DNA of 64,000 bases. Origin: CAIVAT01 sp964525995 (GTDB lineage Bacteria; Bacteroidota; Bacteroidia; Bacteroidales; FEN-979). Below the pieces are notes generated by a model. It was not told the origin of the DNA. It saw only the letters and a program-made list of their open reading frames with translations, and ran no database searches. A program made the translations under genes and the position numbers. The stretch covers positions 62,001-126,000 of the forward strand of contig CAZGIM010000002.1 of the NCBI GenBank assembly GCA_964525995.1, given 5' to 3'. Shown piece after piece: positions 54,493-63,625 of the stretch. The first letter of the stretch is position 1, and every line of letters starts with the position of its first letter.

Positions 54493-55185
54493 CTATTTTA
54501 CCGGAAGTTCATTTTCATAGGGTCTGAAAAAGAATTTTACATAGAAATAACCGATGGCTTCGTTCATGGTCTCACGAAATCCCTTGCTGGATTTCCACCA
54601 GGAATGCCTTCCATAATAAAAGCTGGGAAGAGAGATGATCCCGACTTCAATGGAATCGCCAAGCGCGGCCTGAAACAATAACCGGCTCCTTCCACCGTGA
54701 ACGCTCATGGTCATAAGGTTGATTGCTTTGATCCCGGTGTGGTGAATGTTGAACCACCGTTTAAGGGCAATAGCCGAATTGTAGGTCCGGTCATTACGAA
54801 TCTCCTCGGTGCCGACTATGACCAGTTTGGTTGAATCAAAGCCTAAACGAAGCAACGACATTCCGGCAACTTTCGCCGTATTGTGGTAGGGGGCTAACAA
54901 ATCGCCATACTCCAGCGGGGTTCCGGTCGTAATAAGTAATTTGTAACCACCCTTGTTGAACTCATTGATCGCAGCCTGCAAAACGTAATCGCTTATAAAT
55001 CCTTCCACAACCAAAACATCTGTTTGCTTCCGTTCAACGGGTGCAAGGGTGGGATAGAGGTTGGCGAGGAAGAGGTACAATATCCCGATTACAACGGCCA
55101 GGAGCAAAAAGTGACCATAAAGGGTCAATCCCCAGCGTTCCCGTTTACGGAAAAGAAAATTTCCTTTTTTAACAGGATGGATCAT
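54493..55185 (-). CDS. YdcF/SanA family (DUF218) membrane protein
   Basis: 230 residues, one N-terminal membrane helix (about 24-44) and a DUF218-type domain (TDVLVVEGFISDYVLQAAIN, TTGTPLEYGD, VGTEEIRNDRTYNSAIALKRW). The family includes ElyC and SanA, linked to envelope integrity. Start overlaps the DUF4301 stop by four bases. Confidence 0.78.
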   Translation of the reverse strand: MIHPVKKGNFLFRKRERWGLTLYGHFLLLAVVIGILYLFLANLYPTLAPVERKQTDVLVVEGFISDYVLQAAINEFNKGGYKLLITTGTPLEYGDLLAPYHNTAKVAGMSLLRLGFDSTKLVIVGTEEIRNDRTYNSAIALKRWFNIHHTGIKAINLMTMSVHGGRSRLLFQAALGDSIEVGIISLPSFYYGRHSWWKSSKGFRETMNEAIGYFYVKFFFRPYENELPVK

Positions 55186-56744
55186 GACTCAAGATGTTCC
55201 TTACGCAACAAGTCGTTCACGGTTTTCACGGGATTGAAGGTGATTATCGGGACTTCAACAAACAAGGTGATCCAACGTGCCATGGCTCCATTCCAGAGTC
55301 CGGGTAATTCCTGGGCCTTAATCGTTTTCCCCCCGCTTGACTTTAAGGAGATAAATCCTGTATCCTCGTCCACAAATTTTTTCAGATCGAATTTTTGGCC
55401 TGTAAAATCCCGGATACAGCAGACCAGATCTACCGGATTAAAATGGGTGGAGGCATTTACGATCGACCGCTGCTGTTCATTCTTGAGATCGATTTGCGAT
55501 GATTCGACGATCTGCAGCGATGATCTTCCATGGGCATCCATGACCCAGAATGGTCCACCGCCGGGTTCGCCTTCATTTTTAACCATTCCGCAAACCCTGA
55601 TAGGACGGTTTAACAAATCGAACAAATAGACTGATTTGCGGTCATTTGTCCATTGAGCAAAGTCTCGTGGAAGGTCCAAGCACAGTGATTCCCTGGCAAA
55701 TGAGGCAACCGTATTCCAATCTGAATCATTCGTGAGTCCTGCCTTCATGTGACGGAGATAGCCAAAAATTTTCTCCCTCAGGTAAATCAGATAACCGCCC
55801 AGGAGTTTTTTATATTGGTATGTTACCTCTTTGAGCCGGTCGGGAACTATGTTATCGATGTTTTTAACAAAGATTAGGTCAGCATCGATCTCATTCAGGT
55901 TTTCGATCAAGGCTCCATGTCCGCCGGGACGAAAAAGGAGAGCGCCCTCGCCATTTCTGACCGGAATATTATTTTCATCCACAGCAATGATGTCGGTCGA
56001 AGGTTTCTGAACAGAGAAGGAGATATCAAACGTAACATGGTATCTCTGTTCCAATAAAGGAGCAACCCGGTCAATAAGTTCTTTAAAACGCTCCATATGT
56101 TCGGGAGAAATAGTGAAATGAAGCCGGGCAACATCCTGATGATCACGGGTATATTCAATGGCTTCTACCAGATGCTCTTCAGCCGAGGTGCGTGCTCCTT
56201 CCGGGTAGCGGTGAAAGCTGATCAGTCCTTTGGGTAAATTAGAATAGTTGAGTCCCTTCTCTGTTAAAATATACTCAATGACCTTATTAAATCTTTTCTC
56301 TTTAAGTAGTTCTGAAAGATCCAATCCGTCCCGGGCCAAAAGGTCGCTAAGTTCCCTGTAAAATGCGATGTGTCCTAAATGGGTCATCAGGTAGCATAGG
56401 GAGTTGGGGCCTGTATCGGCAAGGAGTAATTGCATATCAGACTGATCTTCTGTGCATTTCTCACGAAACTCAAACAAATGCTTGAACATTCGGCTGGCCG
56501 CACCGGAGGCTGGGACAAACTTGACAATTTTCAGTTCAGGACGCCGGCTTTCAAACAGTTCTTCCATCTGACCCCGGACTTCCCGGGTAAACACCTTTAA
56601 CCCGTCGAAAGGGGAGGCGGGCCTGATAAGAGTCACGTATGGAAATCCCTGTTTAAAATGCTCAATCTGCTTCCTGATTTTCTCAGTGGTGAGACCTTTC
56701 TTTTCGATCTGGATTAAATCGTCTTGGCTGAACATGAGTTTCAA
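55182..56744 (-). CDS. DUF4301 family protein, nucleotidyltransferase-like
   Basis: 520 residues, cytoplasmic. KFVPASGAASRMFKHL resembles the nucleotide-binding loop of sugar nucleotidyltransferases, and LLFRPGGHGALIENLNEIDADLIFVKNIDN resembles the substrate-side segment of UDP-sugar pyrophosphorylases. The family is common in Bacteroidota and of unknown function; a sugar or sugar-phosphate nucleotidyl transfer is a plausible inference. It is coupled to the YdcF-like gene. Confidence 0.8.
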   Translation of the reverse strand: MKLMFSQDDLIQIEKKGLTTEKIRKQIEHFKQGFPYVTLIRPASPFDGLKVFTREVRGQMEELFESRRPELKIVKFVPASGAASRMFKHLFEFREKCTEDQSDMQLLLADTGPNSLCYLMTHLGHIAFYRELSDLLARDGLDLSELLKEKRFNKVIEYILTEKGLNYSNLPKGLISFHRYPEGARTSAEEHLVEAIEYTRDHQDVARLHFTISPEHMERFKELIDRVAPLLEQRYHVTFDISFSVQKPSTDIIAVDENNIPVRNGEGALLFRPGGHGALIENLNEIDADLIFVKNIDNIVPDRLKEVTYQYKKLLGGYLIYLREKIFGYLRHMKAGLTNDSDWNTVASFARESLCLDLPRDFAQWTNDRKSVYLFDLLNRPIRVCGMVKNEGEPGGGPFWVMDAHGRSSLQIVESSQIDLKNEQQRSIVNASTHFNPVDLVCCIRDFTGQKFDLKKFVDEDTGFISLKSSGGKTIKAQELPGLWNGAMARWITLFVEVPIITFNPVKTVNDLLRKEHLES

Positions 56745-57066
56745 CGTTGATTCATCTGCAAAAATATTTTAAAAAATTTAATATCCATGATATTCCCGGA
56801 ACAAACCAAATGGAAAATAACCATTATGGTTAGTCAGCAAGTAGCGTCAGAGAGCTGGAAAGAGTTCCCATGAAGAGATATAGAAGGACTTATAAATAAT
56901 TTAATACCAGTATCATAAATTAATATATATGAATGATTACTTAAAAAGATATCAGAAGATGTTTTGATCCGAAGGGTTTAGCTAGCATTGTCAACCCTGT
57001 CAACCTCACATTATGGGTTAATTCTACCGGGTAAAATGAGGTATTTTACATTTGAACAATATAAAA

Positions 57067-57096
57067 AGTTTACGTTTGTAATTACAAATGTAAACT
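57067..57096. promoter_or_regulatory. 30-bp palindrome, probable operator
   Basis: AGTTTACGTTTGTAA followed by TTACAAATGTAAACT: 14 of 15 pairs match. Related palindromes lie at 57031-57049 (GTAAAAT/ATTTTAC arms) and 57155-57184. Confidence 0.65.
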
Positions 57097-57154
57097 CCAT
57101 ATGTTATTGTAATATAGTATTATTTGTCTATTCTTTCTGCGTCCACTTCACTGT

Positions 57155-57184
57155 ATTTACAATTGTAAATTACATTTGTAATTT
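57155..57184. promoter_or_regulatory. two overlapping palindromes, probable operator
   Basis: ATTTACAATTGTAAAT (57155-57170, perfect) overlaps AAATTACATTTGTAATTT (57167-57184, one central mismatch). Both share the TTTACA/TGTAAA halves of the site at 57067. Confidence 0.6.
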
Positions 57185-57284
57185 TAAATAATTTGCAAAG
57201 AATTGATGTTTATAATACACAATATCAATGTATATAATGGGATAAATAAATAGTTACTTTAAGAAAATTAGGAAAAACAGCTTG

Positions 57285-57315
57285 TTGACATTTGTTTTAA
57301 TATTTTTTACTTTTG
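57285..57315 (+). promoter_or_regulatory. promoter of the XRE regulator
   Basis: TTG at 57285-57287, 20-base spacer, TACTTTTG at 57308-57315, 16 bases before the ATG. Confidence 0.65.
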
Positions 57316-57331
57316 TAATAAAAATCATTTC

Positions 57332-57829
57332 ATGGTAAGCCGGATTTTATCAATACTAAAGCAGAAAAATCTATCGATTTCACAGTTTGCCGAAGAGATC
57401 GGGATTCAGAAATCGGGAATGTCGCACCTTATTTCAGGAAGGAACAAACCCAGTCTTGAACTTATACTCAAGATACTCCAGAAGTATCCGGATGTAAAAC
57501 CGGAATGGCTTTTATTTGGTACGATGCCAAAAGTTTCTGATGATAAAACGCCTGTTACGTTATCTCCACCCGAGAAGGTCCAAGTTAAAACGTCGGCTAC
57601 TCCAGCCACCCTGTTCGATTTTTCTGGTGAAAGCAGTGACGATAACGCCTCACTTTCAGACGATGTAGGTGAACCGGTCACCGAACCTGCTCCGCTCAAG
57701 GAGTCAACCGATCAGAAAAAGAGGGTCTTAAAGACAAAGGAAGGGGTTTCATTAAATCCGGATCAGGAGATCGAGCGTATGGTCATTTTCTTTAATGACA
57801 GCACATTCCGGACTTATTCCCCCCGGTAA
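57332..57829 (+). CDS. XRE-family transcriptional regulator
   Basis: 165 residues. An HTH of the Cro/CI type fills 1-65 (NLSISQFAEEIGIQKSGMSH, LISGRNKPSLELILKIL, PEWLLFG). A low-complexity, acidic linker follows, then a short basic end (RMVIFFNDSTFRTYSP). No peptidase or ligand domain is seen. It may bind the TTTACA/TGTAAA palindromes upstream; that is inference from position. Not linked to phage genes here. Confidence 0.82.
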   Translation: MVSRILSILKQKNLSISQFAEEIGIQKSGMSHLISGRNKPSLELILKILQKYPDVKPEWLLFGTMPKVSDDKTPVTLSPPEKVQVKTSATPATLFDFSGESSDDNASLSDDVGEPVTEPAPLKESTDQKKRVLKTKEGVSLNPDQEIERMVIFFNDSTFRTYSPR

Positions 57830-57908
57830 TTGCAGGTGACTGATAAAGTTACCCTTACTGAGGACTTAGGGTCTGTTTAAACTTCACTAGTTTTGAAAAA
57901 ATCCTTTC

Positions 57909-57943
57909 TATTTACGATTGAACAAGATTTACGATTTACGAAT
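57909..57943. repeat. dispersed TTTACGATT repeat
   Basis: TATTTACGATTG and GATTTACGATTTACGA occur here; the same core lies at 13540-13575 and in the tandem repeat at 34311-34402. The rest of 57830-58034 shows no gene. Confidence 0.6.
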
Positions 57944-58034
57944 GAATTTCAAATCGATGAATGTTACGCTCAAATTGTGGTGTAACAGGTTAATTTCAAA
58001 ACGAATAGATAAAAGATTATACCTTTTTCTGACC

Positions 58035-58454
58035 TTAAAACCGGTCTAAGGAAGAGAAGAAAAAAGAGGCTTCGTGCACGGCGTTTTCATCGCTGTCGGA
58101 ACCATGAATGGCATTCTCACTCAGGCTTTTTCCGTAAAGCTTTCTGATCGTGCCATCTGCGGCTTTGGCTGGGTCGGTTGCTCCGATAAAATTCCGGAAG
58201 GCCTCCACTGCATTTTCTTTTTGAAGAATGGCAGCAATGATGGGCCCGGATGACATGAATCCAATGAGATCCTCATAAAAAGGTTTTCCCAGGTGAATTT
58301 CATAAAAGGCGCCAGCCTGTTCCCGGGTCAGATGCGTCCTCTTCAATGCCATGATTTTATACCCTCCCGATTCTATCTGTGCTAATATTTTTCCGCTATA
58401 ACCGGCTTCAACAGCCGACGGTTTGATCATGGTAAATGTAATATCTCCACCCAT
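58035..58454 (-). CDS. ndk: nucleoside diphosphate kinase
   Basis: Makes NTPs from NDPs through a phosphohistidine. TFTMIKPSAVEAGYSGKI at the start, GPIIAAILQKENAV, and the active-site region ENAIHGSDSDENA with the catalytic histidine. ATG 58454 gives 139 residues, the family length. ATGs at 58475 and 58499 lie at or upstream of the -7 box and so probably are not used. Confidence 0.95.
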   Translation of the reverse strand: MGGDITFTMIKPSAVEAGYSGKILAQIESGGYKIMALKRTHLTREQAGAFYEIHLGKPFYEDLIGFMSSGPIIAAILQKENAVEAFRNFIGATDPAKAADGTIRKLYGKSLSENAIHGSDSDENAVHEASFFFSSLDRF

Positions 58455-58477
58455 TTCCACTGTTTTTTTAACCATGA

Positions 58478-58485
58478 CAAAATTA
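58478..58485 (-). promoter_or_regulatory. -7 box of ndk
   Basis: Minus strand TAATTTTG, 23 bases before ATG 58454. Its position rules against the upstream ATG codons. Confidence 0.5.
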
Positions 58486-58507
58486 CCATAATATTTCAAA
58501 ATATCGC

Positions 58508-58515
58508 TATTTTTG
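58508..58515 (+). promoter_or_regulatory. -7 box of the nrnA-like gene
   Basis: TATTTTTG, 22 bases before the TTG start of the next gene and 22 bases from the divergent ndk box. Confidence 0.5.
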
Positions 58516-58537
58516 CAGGTGATAAACCTTCTGCTAC

Positions 58538-59557
58538 TTGGAAAACACCGATTTTATTGATATATCGCAGTTACTGTCAACACAGCGGCGCATTCTGATC
58601 ACCACGCATATCAACCCCGACGGGGATGCCATTGGCGCAAGCCTTGCACTCTTCCTGTATCTGAAGAAAAGGGGGCATCAGGTATGGGTTATGATCCCCG
58701 ATCCCTATCCGGAATTTTTAGCCTGGATGCCGGACGCAAAGGATATCCTGATATTCAAAAGAGAACCCCAGATCTGCAGGAATATCATTGACCAGGCAGA
58801 GATCATTGTGGCGGCTGATTACAATTGTTTTGACCGGATCAACGAGATGGGCGTTTTGGCAAAGCAATCGACTGCCGTGAAAGTGCTCATTGATCATCAT
58901 CTAAACCCGTCTGATGAATTTGATCATAAAATCTCATGTACTGCTGTTTCATCAACATCGGAACTGGTTTATGATTTCATTGAAGCCCAGGATGATCTCA
59001 GTCTTATGGACCGTGATATTGCTGAACACATTTATACGGGAATTATAACCGATACGGGATCTCTGAGTTACTCCTGCAACTATATTAAAACCTATCTGAT
59101 TATCGCAGAATTATTTAAACTGGGAATTGACGGCGAACACATTCACCGGCTGGTGTACGATACCTATTCGGAAAGCAGGTTACGATTGCTTGGTTACTCC
59201 ATCAGCCATCAACTGGTTGTATTACCGGAGTATCACACGGCCTATATAACCCTGACGAAAACAGACCTTGACCGCTTCAATCACCAGATCGGTGATACAG
59301 AGGGCATTGTCAATTATGCGCTTTCAATTGAAGGAATTAACCTGGCTGCCCTGTTTATGGATCGGGATGAGATCGTCAAAATCTCTTTCAGGTCGAAAGG
59401 GAACTTTTCCGTTGACGCCCTTGCCCGCGATTATTTCAAGGGGGGAGGTCATCGGAACGCAGCCGGGGCTAACTGTAGCACTTCGATGGATGAAACAGTT
59501 CGTTTATTTCTGCAAATTCTGCCACAGTACCAATCTCAGCTTAATTCGGTTTATTAA
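58538..59557 (+). CDS. DHH-family phosphoesterase, NrnA-like
   Basis: 339 residues, a two-domain DHH-DHHA1 enzyme of the type that degrades nanoRNA and pAp. Metal motifs: THINPDGDAIG, ADYN, LIDHH, and D in the fourth motif; the DHHA1 domain ends with GGGHRNAAG. Start TTG 58538 is the first plausible codon after the -7 box; the next in-frame ATG is far inside the first domain. Confidence 0.88.
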   Translation: MENTDFIDISQLLSTQRRILITTHINPDGDAIGASLALFLYLKKRGHQVWVMIPDPYPEFLAWMPDAKDILIFKREPQICRNIIDQAEIIVAADYNCFDRINEMGVLAKQSTAVKVLIDHHLNPSDEFDHKISCTAVSSTSELVYDFIEAQDDLSLMDRDIAEHIYTGIITDTGSLSYSCNYIKTYLIIAELFKLGIDGEHIHRLVYDTYSESRLRLLGYSISHQLVVLPEYHTAYITLTKTDLDRFNHQIGDTEGIVNYALSIEGINLAALFMDRDEIVKISFRSKGNFSVDALARDYFKGGGHRNAAGANCSTSMDETVRLFLQILPQYQSQLNSVY

Positions 59558-60109
59558 GTGAAACTTTTCTGCGAACGTTCATTGGTTCACCTGTCGGGAT
59601 CTTTATTTATCTTGTCTCTACTGGTATTTTCATCCTGCCGGGAAATTCCAAAAACTGCCGACCGGAGGGGAAATTTCAGCCCGACTGATGACAGTGTGAT
59701 CCGGTACAACCGGGAATTCGTTCAATCGGAATCGCAGGAGATTGATGACTTCATCAAACGGTACCATTGGAACATGGCGACAACACCGACGGGATTGCGA
59801 TATATGATCTATAAACCCGGAAACGGGCCGCGTCCTGCAGGTGGCGACAGGGTTTCGGTGAACTATACCTTGAAACTTTTAGACGGGAGAGAGATTGAGC
59901 GGTCTGACCCGGCCAATCCATTACGGTTCAGGCTCAGTACCGGGAAGGTTCCCGGGGGACTGGAAGAGGGAATCATGCTGATGAACGTTGGTGCACGCGC
60001 AAGGCTGGTAGTTCCTTCACATCTGGCTTTTGGTTTGCTGGGTGATCTTGACAAAATTCCGAACCGGGCCGTTCTTGTTTATGATGTAGAACTTTGTCAG
60101 ATTAATTAA
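59558..60109 (+). CDS. FKBP-type PPIase lipoprotein, GldI-like
   Basis: 183 residues with a lipoprotein signal (LVFSSC) and one FKBP domain from about 75 (TGLRYMIYKPGNGPRPAGGDRV; LVVPSHLAFG). The size and lipobox fit GldI, a gliding-motility lipoprotein needed for T9SS function in some Bacteroidota. Start GTG 59558 follows the preceding stop without spacing. Confidence 0.85.
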   Translation: MKLFCERSLVHLSGSLFILSLLVFSSCREIPKTADRRGNFSPTDDSVIRYNREFVQSESQEIDDFIKRYHWNMATTPTGLRYMIYKPGNGPRPAGGDRVSVNYTLKLLDGREIERSDPANPLRFRLSTGKVPGGLEEGIMLMNVGARARLVVPSHLAFGLLGDLDKIPNRAVLVYDVELCQIN

Positions 60110-60335
60110 AGGAATCCCTAACTTTGTAATCCGGAATAACGCGGATGTTTATAAAACTGTTGAAAAAATAAATAAAAAAGGGACACATATAAAGCCGGTA
60201 GTTTCTTAACTTAACCAACTTATTTACATCTGTTGGGAAACGGTTTTCGGAACTACTCAGGAAAATATTTAATAAGTTAATAATTAATATGTTATAATCT
60301 AAAATTTGTTTAATTAAAATTGTAAAATGCACATT

Positions 60336-61631
60336 ATGAAAAAAATTGTTCTGAATCCGTTGGTCATGGTGATGTTGGTTGCTTTGACTGTTTTGGCTTG
60401 TTCTTCGAAGTATGCAGGATACGATAAGAGTGAGACAGGGTTGTACTATAAATTGTATAAAACAGGTAAAGATACCGTAAAGGCAAAGATCGGTGATTTT
60501 GTTTCTTTACAGATGCGTTATGCTTACAAGGACTCCACTATCTTTAACAGTGCAGCAATGGGTGAGCCCATCCGCTTTCAGGTTCCTCCGTCCGATTTCA
60601 AGGGCGATATTTATGAAGGCATCCGGATGATGTCGGCAGGCGACAGCGCCTCATTTATCATCAATGCCGATTCGTTGTTCACTAAAACGTTCCGTCAGCC
60701 AACCAGGCCCCCTTTTGTTGACAGCAACAGTGTGATCTATTTTTATGTGACCCTGCTTACAGTCGATTCTCCTGATAAGATGATGAAGAATGAAGAAGCG
60801 GCGCTAAAAACATACCTGGAAGAAAAGAAGATCACCACAGCCCCGTTACCATCCGGACTTTATTATATTGAGAATGTCGCCGGGAAGGCCAAAAAGGTGG
60901 ATACCGGAAACTGGGTGAAGGCTCATTTTAAAGTATCCCTGATTGATGGTAAAGAAATTTTCTCCTCGTACGATCGTCCCGAGCCCATGGAATTTGAATA
61001 TGGCCGACGCTTCGACACCCCCGGTTTTGAAGAAGGCGTCGGAAAGATGATGAAGGGAGGCAAGTCAACCTTGATCGTACCATCATCCATCGCGTTTGGT
61101 GAACAGGGCCGCGGATCAATTGTTCCTCCGTTCTCCACTATTATTTATGAAGTTGAAATAATCGATATCCAGACCAAGGCTGAACACGAAAAGCAAGTTG
61201 CAGCTAAACAAAATGAAGCAAAAATGAAGACAGAACAGGCTAAAAAGCAGGAAACCGTGCTGATGCAAAAGTATCTGAAGGATCATAAAATCTCGGCAAA
61301 ACCCACTGCGAGCGGATTAATTTATGTCGAAAATGTTAAAGGAACGGGAAAACGCGCCGTTCCCGGGCAAAAAGTAAAGGTTCATTACACCGGAACCCTT
61401 TTGAACGGTACCAAATTTGATTCTTCACGCGACCGTAAGGAACCTTTCGAATTCACACTGGGCAAGGGGCAGGTCATTCAAGGTTGGGATGAAGGTATCG
61501 CTCTTATGAATGTCGGAGGTAAAGCCACACTGGTCATTCCGTCAAAAATCGGGTACGGAGAGCGTGATATGGGTAGCATTCCGCCCTATTCCACACTCGT
61601 TTTTGATGTGGAATTGCTTGATGTGAAATAA
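60336..61631 (+). CDS. lipoprotein with three FKBP-type PPIase domains
   Basis: 431 residues starting MKKIVLNPL, lipobox LTVLAC. Three FKBP-like domains at about 35-145, 165-280 and 320-431. The third (GQKVKVHYTGTLLNGTKFDSS, QGWDEGIALMNVGGKATL, PPYSTLVFDVELL) keeps all active-site residues; the first is the most divergent. A charged helical stretch rich in Lys, Gln and Glu links the second and third. Probably a periplasmic folding catalyst for exported proteins. Confidence 0.9.
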   Translation: MKKIVLNPLVMVMLVALTVLACSSKYAGYDKSETGLYYKLYKTGKDTVKAKIGDFVSLQMRYAYKDSTIFNSAAMGEPIRFQVPPSDFKGDIYEGIRMMSAGDSASFIINADSLFTKTFRQPTRPPFVDSNSVIYFYVTLLTVDSPDKMMKNEEAALKTYLEEKKITTAPLPSGLYYIENVAGKAKKVDTGNWVKAHFKVSLIDGKEIFSSYDRPEPMEFEYGRRFDTPGFEEGVGKMMKGGKSTLIVPSSIAFGEQGRGSIVPPFSTIIYEVEIIDIQTKAEHEKQVAAKQNEAKMKTEQAKKQETVLMQKYLKDHKISAKPTASGLIYVENVKGTGKRAVPGQKVKVHYTGTLLNGTKFDSSRDRKEPFEFTLGKGQVIQGWDEGIALMNVGGKATLVIPSKIGYGERDMGSIPPYSTLVFDVELLDVK

Positions 61632-61646
61632 TTAAAATTACCGGAT

Positions 61647-62690
61647 TTGAAAAAAATTTATTTCCTGGTACTAATCCTATTTCTGGGCGTCAGATCAGAG
61701 GTGGTTTCTTTGACCGTTAATTTTTCATCGACGAAAGTCTGTCTCGGGAATGAAACCACCCTGATCAACCGATCGACCGCGCCAGGCGACAGCATCCAGT
61801 ATGTGATGTGGGACCTTAATGGCGACGGGAAGTTTGATGATGCCGTCACCGACACGGTAACGGTCACACTTAGCTACTCAGGTTTCCATGAAATCGGATT
61901 AAAGGTGATTACATACAGCGGCGATGCGAAAGCATTGTATCAACTGGTTTATGTTGGCGAAGTCAAGTCCGGCTTTACCTTTGAAACCGGGTGCATGTAC
62001 CAGCCTATCAAGTTCCAGGATCAGTCGGAAGTTATTGGCGATGCGGTTGCAGGCTATTACTGGGATTTCGGTGACGGATCTCTTCCGGCTTATGAGCCGA
62101 ATCCTGTCCATCAATTCAGTTCGGCGGGCACTTTTATCATTAAACAACGGGTTACTTCCTTGTTAGACTGTCAAGATTCGACGATTCAAACCATTACCAT
62201 TGGCAACGAGGTAACAGTTGATCTGCAATTCGCGGGTGATACGGTTTTCGTTAAGGGCGATAGTGTTATCGCCTATCTGACCAGCACCTATGACAGTGTC
62301 AGGTGGTCGACCGGATCAACAACTTCCTCGATTGTCATCCGAACCGGAGGGTATTACTGGGTCAGGGTGTATGTTGGCAGTTGTTTTGCCGATAAAAGCT
62401 TCAGGATACAGGTTGATGAATACGGTTCTGAACCGGTCGTCATGAACTTGATAACACCCAACGGCGATGGTATGAACGACCAGTGGAAAATCCTGAACCT
62501 GGAAAAAATCGGCCCCTGCGATGTCAGCATTTACAACCGGTACGGAGAAAAAGTATTTTCAAATTCAGAGTATATCAATGACTGGGAGGGAACCTACAAG
62601 GGAAAATCTCTTCCAAACGACACCTATTATTACTTTGTCCGGTGTTATAACCAGGATTTGGTTCAGGGAACTGTAAACATTCTGAAATGA
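61647..62690 (+). CDS. PKD-domain protein with T9SS type B sorting domain
   Basis: 347 residues from TTG 61647, signal peptide, PKD-like domains (about 25-105 and 110-190, WDFGDGSLPAYEPNPVHQF), Ig-like part, and the gliding-associated C-terminal (type B) domain (NLITPNGDGMNDQWKI, VSIYNRYGEKVFSN, PNDTYYYFVRC). Type B cargo is usually paired with a SprF/PorP protein, which is the next gene, overlapping by four bases. Confidence 0.9.
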   Translation: MKKIYFLVLILFLGVRSEVVSLTVNFSSTKVCLGNETTLINRSTAPGDSIQYVMWDLNGDGKFDDAVTDTVTVTLSYSGFHEIGLKVITYSGDAKALYQLVYVGEVKSGFTFETGCMYQPIKFQDQSEVIGDAVAGYYWDFGDGSLPAYEPNPVHQFSSAGTFIIKQRVTSLLDCQDSTIQTITIGNEVTVDLQFAGDTVFVKGDSVIAYLTSTYDSVRWSTGSTTSSIVIRTGGYYWVRVYVGSCFADKSFRIQVDEYGSEPVVMNLITPNGDGMNDQWKILNLEKIGPCDVSIYNRYGEKVFSNSEYINDWEGTYKGKSLPNDTYYYFVRCYNQDLVQGTVNILK

Positions 62691-63625
62691 GAAGGATTCT
62701 GTTCTGCATCATCATGGTCTTCGGAATCTTTTCCGGTCTCCATGCCCAGCAGGTCCCGGTACCTGATAACTACCTTATTAATCCGGTTACGCTGTCACCG
62801 GCATTTTCCGGCAAATATTTTCCTTTTCAGGCCTATGTGACTCACCGGAGTGAATGGACCGGAATAGAGGGACCTGTTATCGGAAACATCAGTATCGACG
62901 GGAAACTTGGCAAGAAGATGGGGATTGGTGGAAACATCATGCTTGATAAGGCAGGGATTTACCGGAACTTCACCTTGAACCTTAATTATGCATACCATCT
63001 TCAGATTGCTAAAGATCATTTTCTTAGTTTTGGGATCACCGGGGTCTTTTACCAGAATTCGGTTGACCTTAGCGATCTCATCGTCAGCGATCCGTATGAT
63101 CCCATGATTGTCAACCGCGATAAAACGATTGAAAGCTATTTCAACGTCGGGGCAAGTCTTTTGTATAACTGGAAGGACTTGAATTTCTGCATTGCCTTTC
63201 CGATGATGATCAACAACAAGTCGCTCTATTCTGATACCCTCTATGACAATGTTCTGACGATGAACCGGAACTGGATGATTTACGGTAATTATTCGGTCTC
63301 GTTAGCAGAAGACTGGAAGCTGAAGTTTGATTTGCTGTTGCGGCAACCGCACCACATGCCGTGGACCTTCGACGTAAACGCTACCGTACGTTATGCCGAC
63401 AGCTACTGGTTGGGATTTTTGTACCGGAAAAACAACGTTATCGGAGTCAATGTAGGACTTGCCATAATACGCGCCATCGTTCTCAATTACACCTATGAAT
63501 TTTCGGGATCATCGATGGATGGGAAAAGTGGCGGCACCCATGAGATAACCCTGGGATGCCGTATCGGGAGTCCTGCCCGGGCAAAATCAAATCCCGCCCT
63601 GAAAATTAAAGAATATGACAGATAA
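62687..63625 (+). CDS. PorP/SprF family T9SS membrane protein
   Basis: 312 residues, signal peptide MRRILFCIIMVFGIFSGLHA, then the family pattern of an eight- to twelve-strand barrel: LINPVTLSPAFSG, THRSEWTGIEGPV, FLSFGITGVFYQNSVDLSD and a closing YTYEFSGSSM. SprF-type members help secrete the type B cargo encoded beside them. ATG overlaps the cargo gene stop (ATGA). Confidence 0.93.
   Translation: MRRILFCIIMVFGIFSGLHAQQVPVPDNYLINPVTLSPAFSGKYFPFQAYVTHRSEWTGIEGPVIGNISIDGKLGKKMGIGGNIMLDKAGIYRNFTLNLNYAYHLQIAKDHFLSFGITGVFYQNSVDLSDLIVSDPYDPMIVNRDKTIESYFNVGASLLYNWKDLNFCIAFPMMINNKSLYSDTLYDNVLTMNRNWMIYGNYSVSLAEDWKLKFDLLLRQPHHMPWTFDVNATVRYADSYWLGFLYRKNNVIGVNVGLAIIRAIVLNYTYEFSGSSMDGKSGGTHEITLGCRIGSPARAKSNPALKIKEYDR

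Larger units (their letters stand above)
56745..57331. other. 587-bp AT-rich intergenic region with palindromes
   Basis: No gene is supported. It contains palindromes at 57031-57049, 57067-57096, 57155-57170 and 57167-57184 and the promoter of the XRE gene. The possible 67-residue frame at 56988-57191 runs through the palindromes and is not credible. Confidence 0.6.

Noticed and set aside
56988..57191. 67-residue open frame
   Set aside because: Runs through the palindrome array, very Phe/Val/Cys-rich, no recognisable pattern.
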